Below, piece by piece: positions 1 to 6,777 of a DNA stretch of 11,819 nt (position 1 is the stretch's first letter; each line of letters opens with the position of its first letter). This DNA is from Flavobacterium sp. UBA4098 (GTDB lineage: Bacteria; Bacteroidota; Bacteroidia; Flavobacteriales; Flavobacteriaceae), in assembly GCA_002382495.1 (NCBI GenBank), contig DFXW01000041.1:112545-124363 (forward strand), read 5' to 3'. A program made the position numbers and the translations under genes. The notes below the pieces were generated by a model, which saw only the letters and a list, made by a program, of their open reading frames with translations, did no database searches and had not been told where the DNA came from.

Positions 1-836
1 CTTACTAAGGCTTGTATTTCTAGCATTAAAGGACGCATGCCTTCTAAAGTGGTAGCAATAGCGGTTCCAGATAATTCTTCGTCTTTGTGCGAAATCAAAA
101 TCTCAGATGGATTCGATACCTCGCGCAAGCCGCTCCCTAACATTTCGTAAATTCCAATTTCGGCAGTAGAACCAAAACGATTTTTCAGTGAACGCAAGAT
201 GCGGTATACATGATTTCGGTCGCCTTCAAATTGCAAGACGGTATCGACCATATGTTCCAAAATTTTTGGACCTGCAATGGTGCCGTCTTTAGTAATATGA
301 CCAATTAAAATAACAGGAATATTGGTTTCTTTGGCAAATTTAATCAGCTCGGCAGTGGTTTCTCTAATTTGAGAAATACTTCCCGGTGTCGATTCAATAT
401 AATCGGTATGGAGTGTTTGAATCGAATCAATAATTACAATTTCAGGCTGAATGGTTTCAATTTGCTTGAAGATATTTTGCGTTTTATAAGGTAAACTCAA
501 TGATATTTGTAGTAAAAGTGTACTTTTTCCAATGCCCGGTTCACCTCCTAATAGGATTAAAGAGCCTGGAACAATTCCGCCCCCCAACACGCGATTAAGT
601 TCATTGTCTGTAGTGTCTAAACGTATTTCTTGAGTAGAATCGATTTCATTTATTCGCAAAGGTTTTGGCGCTTTTCCAGCTGCTGTCGGTTCGCTTTTCC
701 AAGCTACTTTTTCTTGTTTCTGAACAATTTCTTCAGCAATGGTGTTCCATTCTTTACAGGCATTGCATTGTCCTTGCCATTTGGCATATTGCGTTCCGCA
801 GTTTTGACAGAAAAAAGTGGTTTTAACTTTCGACAT
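1..836 (-). CDS. radA: DNA repair protein RadA (Sms), 5' part, with apparent internal deletion
   Basis: RadA is a RecA/DnaB-like hexameric ATPase that drives branch migration of recombination intermediates. The gene starts with ATG at 836 and stays open for 278 codons to the window edge, so the C-terminal Lon-like domain is outside. Visible parts are a four-cysteine zinc finger (C10, C13, C24, C27), Walker A GEPGIGKST (98-106), Walker B IVIID (133-137), the GHITKDG segment (179-185) and the RadA signature KNRFG (218-222). Walker A and Walker B are too close: 33 residues separate the Walker A Lys from the Walker B Asp, against about 69 in E. coli RadA as I recall it. The missing stretch normally holds the YVSGEES motif, whose glutamate matches the catalytic Glu position of RecA/DnaB folds. 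The frame is kept, so a protein could be made but is probably impaired as an ATPase. A TAnnTTTG box lies 22 bp upstream, and the gene follows the panCD terminator, so it has its own promoter. The family call is certain; intact function is doubtful. Confidence 0.95.
   Translation of the reverse strand, partial: MSKVKTTFFCQNCGTQYAKWQGQCNACKEWNTIAEEIVQKQEKVAWKSEPTAAGKAPKPLRINEIDSTQEIRLDTTDNELNRVLGGGIVPGSLILLGGEPGIGKSTLLLQISLSLPYKTQNIFKQIETIQPEIVIIDSIQTLHTDYIESTPGSISQIRETTAELIKFAKETNIPVILIGHITKDGTIAGPKILEHMVDTVLQFEGDRNHVYRILRSLKNRFGSTAEIGIYEMLGSGLREVSNPSEILISHKDEELSGTAIATTLEGMRPLMLEIQALV
477..485 (-). other. Inferred in-frame deletion junction inside radA
   Basis: Here the coding strand reads from the codons for LPYKT (residues 115-119) straight into QNIFKQIE (120-127). 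In flavobacterial RadA as I remember it, PYKT is followed by LYVSGEES and roughly 25 further residues, and a segment ending in TKT precedes QNIFKQ. Both sides could therefore carry an AAA-ACG (Lys-Thr) hexamer. Deletion between such short direct repeats would remove about 105 bp and leave one copy, as seen at 480-485. The second copy is inferred, because it is not in this sequence. An assembly collapse is an alternative. Confidence 0.7.
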
Positions 837-858
837 AATTCTTGGAATAAATTGAATT

Positions 859-866
859 CAAATTTA
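859..866 (-). promoter_or_regulatory. Putative radA promoter, -7 box
   Basis: Read on the minus strand this is TAAATTTG, an exact match to the Bacteroidota sigma-A -7 consensus TAnnTTTG. It lies 22 bp before the radA ATG, implying a very short leader. No clear TTG-type -33 box sits at the expected distance, so the call rests on the -7 box and its position. Confidence 0.5.
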
Positions 867-910
867 CAGTAAAGTATGTTCTAAAAAAATTATTGGAAAT
901 AGATTGTTGA

Positions 911-945
911 TAAAACAAAAAACCACTCCTTTTGAGAGTGGTTTT
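911..945 (-). terminator. Rho-independent terminator of panCD
   Basis: A 10-bp stem (919-928 with 936-945, core CCACTC/GAGTGG extended by A/T pairs) has a 7-nt loop. Read on the minus strand it is followed by a T-rich run interrupted by one G. It sits about 20 bp after the panD stop and separates panCD from radA. Confidence 0.85.
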
Positions 946-965
946 AAAATATATCGGATCCTTAA

Positions 966-1316
966 TTAAGTTAAGGAATTGTCGTTTTCATTCGGAAAAA
1001 TAATCCAAGGTTGGAATGTTTTAGCCTCCTCAAACTCAAGTGTGGCATACGAAATGATGATAATAATATCGTCTTTTTGAACTTTTCGTGCAGCAGGTCC
1101 ATTTAGAGTAATTGTCCCTGAATTTCGTTCTCCTTTAATAGCATAGGTTTCAAAACGCTCGCCATTATTTACGTTTACGATAGCTACTTTTTCACCTTCA
1201 ATAATGTTAGAGGCTTCGAGTAAGGCTTCGTCAATAGTGATGCTCCCGATGTAATTTAAATCGGCTCCGGTTACTTTAACGCGGTGTATTTTTGATTTTA
1301 CTACTTGAATTTGCAT
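966..1316 (-). CDS. panD: Aspartate 1-decarboxylase (PanD)
   Basis: PanD is a cytoplasmic, pyruvoyl-dependent enzyme that converts L-aspartate to beta-alanine, which PanC then joins to pantoate in vitamin B5/CoA synthesis. The 116-residue protein is close to the usual length (about 115-126). It has the self-processing site at Gly24-Ser25 in the YIGSITID motif: cleavage there turns Ser25 into the pyruvoyl cofactor at the start of the alpha chain. Lys9, Arg54 and Tyr58 fall at the positions expected for the family, and the NGPAAR segment (72-77) is also present. The gene begins 14 bp after the panC stop on the same strand, so it is the second gene of a panC-panD operon, and a hairpin terminator follows. 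Nothing looks damaged. The gram-positive and proteobacterial orders of pan genes differ, but a panC-panD pair is common in Flavobacteriaceae. Confidence 0.97.
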   Translation of the reverse strand: MQIQVVKSKIHRVKVTGADLNYIGSITIDEALLEASNIIEGEKVAIVNVNNGERFETYAIKGERNSGTITLNGPAARKVQKDDIIIIISYATLEFEEAKTFQPWIIFPNENDNSLT

Positions 1317-1330
1317 GGTGCAAAAGTAAA

Positions 1331-2179
1331 TTAATTTAGTGAAATGGTATCAATCAATCGAATATTGTTAACAAAAACGGCAATAAATGCTCTATAATTT
1401 TTGTTTTCTTCTTTAGTAATAGAGGATAATAGCGTTTCTTCATCAGCAATTACAAAGTATTCCAAATCAAAAAGCGGATGATTTTCAAATGTTTGTTCAA
1501 CCAATTGTATCGCACTTGCTATAGTTTCATTTTGAAAGAGTACTTTGGCTTGAAGCAGCGTTTGATAAATTATGCCGGCTTGATTTCGCTCATTTGCAGA
1601 CAAACGCTCGTTCCTTGAACTCATTGCAAGTTGATTGGCTTCTCGATAAATAGGACAACCAATTATAGTTACTGGCAGCTGATTTTTAGCCACCAATTTT
1701 TTTACAATTTGTAACTGTTGAAAATCTTTTTCCCCAAAATACGCTTGAGTTGGAGTTACAATTTCAAATAAACGTTTGACAATTGTTCCAACACCATCAA
1801 AATGACCGGGTCTAAATTTGCCTTCCATTTGGTTTTCTAACCCGTCAAAATCAAAAGATTGCGAAATGGGATTGCCATCATAAATATCGTCGACAGAGGG
1901 AGCATATACAATCATTTCTGGATTCAAAGCGGTAATTTTTCTTACGTCTTCTTCTAAAGTCCGTGGATATTTAGCTAAATCTTCCGGATTATTAAATTGG
2001 GTTGGATTGACAAAAATACTTACCACTGTATACTCATTTTCTCGGATGGAACGTTCCATTAATGCCAAGTGACCGTCATGTAATGCACCCATTGTTGGCA
2101 CAAACCCAATAGTCGAATCTATAAATTGATAAGAATTTAAATGCGCTATTAATGGAGCTTTTCCGTAGAAAATGTGCAT
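1331..2179 (-). CDS. panC: Pantothenate synthetase (pantoate--beta-alanine ligase)
   Basis: PanC activates pantoate with ATP to pantoyl-adenylate and couples it to beta-alanine, giving pantothenate in the cytoplasm. The 282-residue length is normal. Nucleotidyltransferase motifs appear in order: PTMGALHDGH (28-37, the HIGH-like ATP site), FVNPTQF (56-62, pantoate binding), FRPGHFDGV (122-130), YFGEKDFQQ (147-155) and LAMSSRN (184-190, the KMSKS-like loop). The second half is the smaller C-terminal lid domain. It is the first gene of a panC-panD operon, and panD starts 14 bp downstream, so beta-alanine is made by the enzyme encoded next door. It diverges from the GT5-like gene, with a -7 promoter box 22 bp upstream of its ATG. 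No panB is present in the window. The start agrees with the conserved N-terminal spacing to the HIGH-like motif. Confidence 0.97.
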   Translation of the reverse strand: MHIFYGKAPLIAHLNSYQFIDSTIGFVPTMGALHDGHLALMERSIRENEYTVVSIFVNPTQFNNPEDLAKYPRTLEEDVRKITALNPEMIVYAPSVDDIYDGNPISQSFDFDGLENQMEGKFRPGHFDGVGTIVKRLFEIVTPTQAYFGEKDFQQLQIVKKLVAKNQLPVTIIGCPIYREANQLAMSSRNERLSANERNQAGIIYQTLLQAKVLFQNETIASAIQLVEQTFENHPLFDLEYFVIADEETLLSSITKEENKNYRAFIAVFVNNIRLIDTISLN

Positions 2180-2201
2180 GTTAGATGTTTTAAATGGAGG
2201 G

Positions 2202-2209
2202 CAAATTTA
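2202..2209 (-). promoter_or_regulatory. Putative panCD promoter, -7 box
   Basis: The minus-strand sequence is TAAATTTG, an exact TAnnTTTG match, located 22 bp before the panC ATG. The same motif and spacing occur before radA. I see no convincing -33 TTG upstream. Confidence 0.5.
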
Positions 2210-2214
2210 ACATA

Positions 2215-2248
2215 TTTGTGATTAAGTGCATAAATTTTTGTAAATTTG
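2215..2248 (+). promoter_or_regulatory. Putative promoter of the GT5-like/DUF4270/glmS operon
   Basis: TTTG at 2215-2218 (-33 type) is followed after 22 bp by TAAATTTG at 2241-2248, an exact -7 box for the Bacteroidota housekeeping sigma factor. The spacing is at the long end of the accepted range. The start codon lies 37 bp further downstream. Confidence 0.55.
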
Positions 2249-2285
2249 CTCGGTTTTTATTGCCATAAAATAGTTATACAATATT

Positions 2286-3092
2286 ATGAAAGACAAGAGG
2301 ATATTATATGTATCATCTGAAGTTGTTCCTTATCTTGATGAGAATGAGGTTTCTTTGATGTCCTACGATGTACCGAAAATGATTAATGATCAAGGCGGAC
2401 AAATTAGAATTTTTATGCCAAGATATGGCAATATCAATGAAAGAAGACATCAATTACACGAGGTAATTCGACTTTCAGGAATGAATTTGGTAGTAAATGA
2501 TTTGGATATGCCTTTAATTATTAAAGTAGCTTCCATTCCAAAAGAAAGAATCCAAGTCTATTTTATTGATAATGATGAGTATTTTAAGCGCAAAGCAACA
2601 TTCACTGATGAAGCTGGTACAATGTATCCTGATAACGATGAACGTGCTATCTTTTTCGCAAAAGGTGTTGTAGAAACGGTTAAAAAATTAAACTGGGTTC
2701 CAGATATTATTCATGTTCACGGATGGATGGCAGCAATGTTACCTATTTATATGAAGCATTTTTATAAAAACGAAGCTTTGTTTTCTGACACTAAAATCGT
2801 TACATCGGTATACAGTCAGTCTTTCGAAGGTACTTTAGATGCTGAAATGATTAATAAAGTTAAATTTGATAATGTGCCTTTGGAGTCAATTCTAGACTTA
2901 GAAGTTCCTGACTATGAAAACATTATTAAAGCAACAGTTAAACATTCAGATGCTGTAATTATTGCTTCTGACAATCTATCGCCAAGTTTAACAAAATTTA
3001 TAGAATCTTCAGGAAAACCTTTTTTACCTTTCCAATCGAAAGAAGTATTTGCTGAGGCATATACTAACTTCTATAAAAACGAGGTTCTTTAG
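2286..3092 (+). CDS. Short glycogen/starch synthase-like protein (GT5 N-terminal domain only)
   Basis: The protein resembles the N-terminal half of GlgA-type glycogen/starch synthases. The opening ILYVSSEVVPY (6-16), the segment GGQIRIFMPRYGNI (37-50) and DIIHVHGWMAAMLP (140-153) line up with GT5 blocks. At 268 residues it is about half the normal length (around 470-480), and the C-terminal Rossmann domain that binds most of the sugar nucleotide is missing. The next gene begins 20 bp on, with no leftover coding. The KTGGL motif that normally follows the first strand is replaced by DENEVSLMSYD (18-28), and the usual HDWHA reads HGWMA (145-149). I therefore infer that it is not a working glycogen synthase. 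Half-length genes annotated as glycogen synthase at this position are, to my knowledge, usual in flavobacteria, so this is a conserved family rather than a fresh truncation. It is the first gene of an operon with a DUF4270 lipoprotein and glmS. Its true function is unknown. Confidence 0.8.
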   Translation: MKDKRILYVSSEVVPYLDENEVSLMSYDVPKMINDQGGQIRIFMPRYGNINERRHQLHEVIRLSGMNLVVNDLDMPLIIKVASIPKERIQVYFIDNDEYFKRKATFTDEAGTMYPDNDERAIFFAKGVVETVKKLNWVPDIIHVHGWMAAMLPIYMKHFYKNEALFSDTKIVTSVYSQSFEGTLDAEMINKVKFDNVPLESILDLEVPDYENIIKATVKHSDAVIIASDNLSPSLTKFIESSGKPFLPFQSKEVFAEAYTNFYKNEVL

Positions 3093-3112
3093 AAATTAAA
3101 CTTTATTAAAAC

Positions 3113-4681
3113 ATGCATACCACTTCTTTTTTTAAAAGAATACTTTTTGTTGTTAGTGTTCTATTTTTATATTCTTGCGACAAAGAATACAATGCGATTG
3201 GTGCCGATTTATTAGGAGAAAATCACTTTGATTTTTTACAATACACCTCAGATGTTGTGGCGCACAATCAAAAGATAGGGCCTGTTGATGCAACTAATTT
3301 ACCGATTAATGCTTTGGGGATTTATAATGACCCAGCTTTTGGGAAAACTACAGCACACTTTGCTACACAATTAAACTTAGCTACTTTAGCACCAACAATT
3401 GGAGCGAATGCTGTTGTTGACAGTGTCTATTTATCAGTTCCTTATTTTAGCACTATAAAAACGACCAACACAGATGGAAGCCGTGTATATGAATTGGATT
3501 CTATTTATGGTGGACAAGCACCTATAAAATTGAGTGTGTTTGAGTCCAACTACTTCATGAGAGACTTGGATCCTGCGACAGGTTTTACAGAAAACCAGTC
3601 ATTTTACACAGATCAGACAACTTTATTTGAAAATGCAAAAGTAGGTTCTCGATTGAATAACGCAGCAAACACTGCTCAAAATGATGCTTTCTTTTTTGAT
3701 TCTAAAGAGATTGTTCAAAAAGTAACTGCCTCAGACGGTAAGGTTACTTTGAATCGTTCTGTTCCTGCCATGCGACTGAAATTAAACAATAGTTATTTTA
3801 CCACAAAAATATTGAACGCACCGGCTGCTAAATTGGCAACAAATGATGCGTTTAAAGAGTATTTTAGAGGGTTGTATTTTAAAATCGAAACGGTTTCAGG
3901 CAGTTCAGGCAGTATGGCAATGATGAACTTTAAAGCCGGTAAAATTACAATAAGCTATACAGAAGATTTAGTTACTAACGGAGTTACAACTAGAGTTTCC
4001 AAAACTATGGATCTTAATTTAACTGGCAACTCAGTTAACTTATTAGATCAAACCAACGAAAATTCGGCTTTTGCTAATGCGGTAAATAATCCTAACACTT
4101 CTCTAGGAGATGCTAGTTTATATGTTAAGGGAGGGGAAGGCGCAATGACTGTAATTGATTTGTTCAAAACGCCAGGCGAGTTAAATCTGATTCGCACTAA
4201 AGGGTGGTTAATAAATGAAGCCAATCTAGTTTTTCATGTTGATGCAGCAAAAATGGCTACAAGTAATGAACCCAATCGCATTTACCTATATGACTTAACT
4301 AACAACCGTCCTGTTGTAGATTACTTTTTAGATGTGACAAATTCAGCGGATGTTAAGAAATCAAAATATGTTTTCAGTGGACTTATAAATAAAGAAGCTG
4401 TAACAAACGGAAGAGGCCAAACGTATAAAATTAGAATTACGAATCAAATTCGTAATCTAGTGAAATATGCCGATTCAACAAATGTGAAATTAGGTTTGGT
4501 AGTTACAGAAAATATTGACGAGACTGGTTTTTCTAAATTAAAAACGCCAAATTCTTTTACCAAAAAATTACCTAAAGCATCGGTTATGAATCCTCTTGGA
4601 ACTGTGTTATACGGCAGTCATCCTTCAGTTCCTGTTGACAAAAGAGTCAAACTTCAAATTTATTATACAAAACCTAATTAG
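3113..4681 (+). CDS. DUF4270 family lipoprotein
   Basis: This 522-residue protein is predicted to be exported and lipidated. It has a basic start (K8 R9), a hydrophobic segment (about 10-19) and a lipobox LYSC ending at Cys22, followed by DKEYNAIGADLLG, the typical opening of DUF4270 proteins of Bacteroidota. The segment NPLGTVLYGSHP near residues 491-502 fits the conserved C-terminal part of the family. The body is rich in Asn, Thr, Ser and alternating hydrophobics, as expected for a beta-rich envelope protein. No catalytic motif is visible and the family has no established function that I know of. The gene lies 20 bp after the GT5-like gene and 9 bp before glmS on the same strand, so the three are almost certainly co-transcribed. 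Coupling to the enzyme that makes amino sugar precursors suggests an envelope-related job, but that is inference. Whether the lipoprotein faces the periplasm or the cell surface cannot be decided here. Confidence 0.88.
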   Translation: MHTTSFFKRILFVVSVLFLYSCDKEYNAIGADLLGENHFDFLQYTSDVVAHNQKIGPVDATNLPINALGIYNDPAFGKTTAHFATQLNLATLAPTIGANAVVDSVYLSVPYFSTIKTTNTDGSRVYELDSIYGGQAPIKLSVFESNYFMRDLDPATGFTENQSFYTDQTTLFENAKVGSRLNNAANTAQNDAFFFDSKEIVQKVTASDGKVTLNRSVPAMRLKLNNSYFTTKILNAPAAKLATNDAFKEYFRGLYFKIETVSGSSGSMAMMNFKAGKITISYTEDLVTNGVTTRVSKTMDLNLTGNSVNLLDQTNENSAFANAVNNPNTSLGDASLYVKGGEGAMTVIDLFKTPGELNLIRTKGWLINEANLVFHVDAAKMATSNEPNRIYLYDLTNNRPVVDYFLDVTNSADVKKSKYVFSGLINKEAVTNGRGQTYKIRITNQIRNLVKYADSTNVKLGLVVTENIDETGFSKLKTPNSFTKKLPKASVMNPLGTVLYGSHPSVPVDKRVKLQIYYTKPN

Positions 4682-4690
4682 ACTAAATAT

Positions 4691-6538
4691 ATGTGTGGAA
4701 TAGTTGGATACATTGGTTATAGAGAAGCTTATCCTATAGTTATTAAAGGATTAAAAAGATTAGAATACCGCGGATATGATAGTGCGGGTGTCATGTTATA
4801 TGATGGTGAAAACTTGAAACTATCCAAGACCAAAGGGAAAGTTTCTGATCTTGAAGCAAAAGCAGCTACTGAAATCACTACCAATGGCACTATTGGAATG
4901 GGACATACGCGATGGGCAACACATGGTGTGCCAAACGATGTAAATTCTCATCCACATCTTTCTAATTCTGGGGATTTAGCTATTATTCATAACGGAATCA
5001 TAGAAAATTATGCGCCTCTAAAAGAAGAGTTGATCAAAAGAGGATATGTTTTCCATTCAGATACGGATTCAGAAGTTTTGGTCAATTTGATCGAAGAAAT
5101 TCAACTTAAAGAAAATTTAAAATTAGGAAAAGCAGTTCAGGTAGCCTTAAACCAAGTAGTTGGGGCCTATGCTATTGCTGTTTTTGACAAAAAAACCCCA
5201 AATGAAATTGTTGCCGCTCGTTTAGGAAGCCCTTTGGCAATTGGTGTTGGTGAAGGAGAATATTTTATTGCTTCAGATGCATCACCATTTATTGAATACA
5301 CTTCCAACGCGATTTATTTAGAAGATGGAGAAATGGCGAACATCAGGTTGCATAAACCGATGAAAGTTCGTAAAATCAAAGATGACTCTATCGTGGATCC
5401 TTATATTCAAGAACTTCAAATGAATTTGGAGCAAATAGAAAAAGGAGGGTACGACCATTTCATGTTGAAAGAAATTTACGAACAACCGAACGTAATTAAA
5501 GATACATATAGAGGAAGGCTTCACGCCAATGAAGGATTAATTCAAATGGCTGGGGTTGAAGATAATTTGGAGAAATTTCTGAATGCGGATCGAATTATCA
5601 TTATAGCTTGCGGTACATCTTGGCATGCTGGTTTAGTTGCTGAATATGTTTTTGAAGAATTTACAAGAATTCCAGTTGAGGTAGAATACGCATCTGAATT
5701 TAGATATAGAAACCCGATTATCGGTAAAAAAGATGTTGTAATTGCGATCTCTCAATCAGGAGAAACAGCCGATACAATGGCTGCAATCAAATTGGCCAAA
5801 GAAAATGGCGCCTTCGTATTTGGCGTTTGTAATGTTGTTGGTTCGTCTATATCTAGAGAATCACATGCGGGAGCTTATACTCATGCAGGACCAGAAATTG
5901 GAGTTGCTTCAACAAAAGCATTTACTACACAAATTACAGTTTTGACAATGATTGCGTTGCGTTTGGCTAAAGCCAAAGGGACTTTATCTAAATCCGATTT
6001 TCATCACTACTTACAAGAATTAGAAATAATTCCTGAGAAAGTGAAAGAAGCGTTACAAACGAATGATAGAACAAAAGAAATTGCGGAAACATTCAAAGAC
6101 GCTCATAATTGTTTGTATTTAGGAAGAGGGTATAATTTCCCGGTTGCTTTAGAAGGAGCATTGAAGTTAAAAGAGATATCGTATATTCATGCTGAAGGTT
6201 ATCCTGCAGCCGAAATGAAGCACGGTCCAATCGCTTTGATTGACGAGCATATGCCTGTAGTAGTTATTGCGCCTAAACAAGGTCATTACGATAAAATTGT
6301 AAGTAATATCCAAGAGATTAAATCAAGAAGTGGACGAATAATTGCTGTGGTAACAAAAGGAGATACACAAGTACGTGAACTAGCAGACTATGTGATCGAA
6401 ATTCCTGAAACCTCAGATGCTTTATCTCCATTAATCACAACAATCCCATTACAATTATTATCGTATCATATAGCGGTAATGAGAGGTTGTAATGTGGACC
6501 AACCGAGAAATTTGGCCAAATCAGTTACGGTGGAATAA
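4691..6538 (+). CDS. glmS: Glutamine--fructose-6-phosphate aminotransferase (GlmS)
   Basis: GlmS uses glutamine to convert fructose-6-phosphate to glucosamine-6-phosphate, the first committed step towards UDP-GlcNAc for peptidoglycan and LPS. It acts in the cytoplasm, usually as a dimer. The 615-residue length is normal. The N-terminal nucleophile glutaminase domain begins MCGIVGYIG, with Cys2 exposed after Met removal. GHTRWATHG (71-79) and HNGIIENY (100-107) are its other active-site motifs. Two SIS isomerase domains follow: ACGTSWHAG (306-314) and SQSGETADT (354-362) in the first, GRGYNFPVALEGALKLKE (478-495) and MKHGP (509-513) in the second. The conserved C-tail DQPRNLAKSVTVE (603-615) carries Lys610, the family's sugar-binding lysine. 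The start is fixed by the need for Cys at position 2. It is the last gene of a three-gene operon, 9 bp after the DUF4270 gene, with a strong terminator behind it. No glmS ribozyme is expected or seen upstream. Confidence 0.98.
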   Translation: MCGIVGYIGYREAYPIVIKGLKRLEYRGYDSAGVMLYDGENLKLSKTKGKVSDLEAKAATEITTNGTIGMGHTRWATHGVPNDVNSHPHLSNSGDLAIIHNGIIENYAPLKEELIKRGYVFHSDTDSEVLVNLIEEIQLKENLKLGKAVQVALNQVVGAYAIAVFDKKTPNEIVAARLGSPLAIGVGEGEYFIASDASPFIEYTSNAIYLEDGEMANIRLHKPMKVRKIKDDSIVDPYIQELQMNLEQIEKGGYDHFMLKEIYEQPNVIKDTYRGRLHANEGLIQMAGVEDNLEKFLNADRIIIIACGTSWHAGLVAEYVFEEFTRIPVEVEYASEFRYRNPIIGKKDVVIAISQSGETADTMAAIKLAKENGAFVFGVCNVVGSSISRESHAGAYTHAGPEIGVASTKAFTTQITVLTMIALRLAKAKGTLSKSDFHHYLQELEIIPEKVKEALQTNDRTKEIAETFKDAHNCLYLGRGYNFPVALEGALKLKEISYIHAEGYPAAEMKHGPIALIDEHMPVVVIAPKQGHYDKIVSNIQEIKSRSGRIIAVVTKGDTQVRELADYVIEIPETSDALSPLITTIPLQLLSYHIAVMRGCNVDQPRNLAKSVTVE

Positions 6539-6560
6539 TTAATTCAAATGGAATAGATAT

Positions 6561-6590
6561 AAAAAAGCAAGTTTTTACTTGCTTTTTTTT
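6561..6590 (+). terminator. Rho-independent terminator after glmS
   Basis: A 12-bp stem (6561-6572 with 6577-6588, core AGCAAGT/ACTTGCT plus A/T pairs) encloses a TTTT loop and ends in an 8-T run, 22 bp after the glmS stop. The A-tract on the left could also let it work on the other strand, but no minus-strand gene ends here. Confidence 0.92.
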
Positions 6591-6742
6591 GTTTGGTATA
6601 ATTTTGATTTACTTAATCTAATTTACCTCATTACTTCAAATAAAAACATCGATAACAAATACAGATTAGTCAAAATGAGTAACATTAGTTGATAAATGTG
6701 AAATTTTTACAGTGCAATTTTAGTAATAGTCAAAAATATTTG

Positions 6743-6750
6743 TATTTTAG
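6743..6750 (+). promoter_or_regulatory. Weak candidate -7 box for the receptor/SGNH operon
   Basis: TATTTTAG differs from TAnnTTTG at one position and lies 27 bp before the receptor ATG. No good -33 TTG is placed correctly. The 187 bp between the glmS terminator and this gene hold no open frame of note. A promoter must exist here, but this exact box is uncertain. Confidence 0.3.
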
Positions 6751-6777
6751 TCGCATAAACCAACAAAATTTTAACCA

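Noticed and set aside
1..836. radA as a frameshifted pseudogene
   Set aside because: The frame is open throughout and motifs on both sides of the missing segment are intact, so it is an in-frame loss and not a frameshift.
630..872. Plus-strand open frame of 80 codons opposite the radA start
   Set aside because: It lies fully antisense to the conserved zinc-finger end of radA, has a Phe/Ser-rich composition and no recognisable motif.
4600..4690. Possible glmS ribozyme before glmS
   Set aside because: The space before glmS is only 9 bp and the upstream sequence is DUF4270 coding; the ribozyme is a feature mainly of Firmicutes.
5318..5524. Minus-strand frame of 68 codons inside glmS
   Set aside because: Antisense shadow of a conserved enzyme, no promoter or family resemblance.
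5742..5945. Plus-strand frame of 67 codons inside glmS
   Set aside because: Out-of-frame reading of the SIS domain codons; composition is that of a shadow.
6605..6685. Imperfect inverted repeats (CTCATT near 6627 and AATGAG near 6674, with flanking AATCT/AGATT)
   Set aside because: The arms are short, interrupted and AT-rich; they could be an operator for the receptor operon, but are not above chance without comparison.
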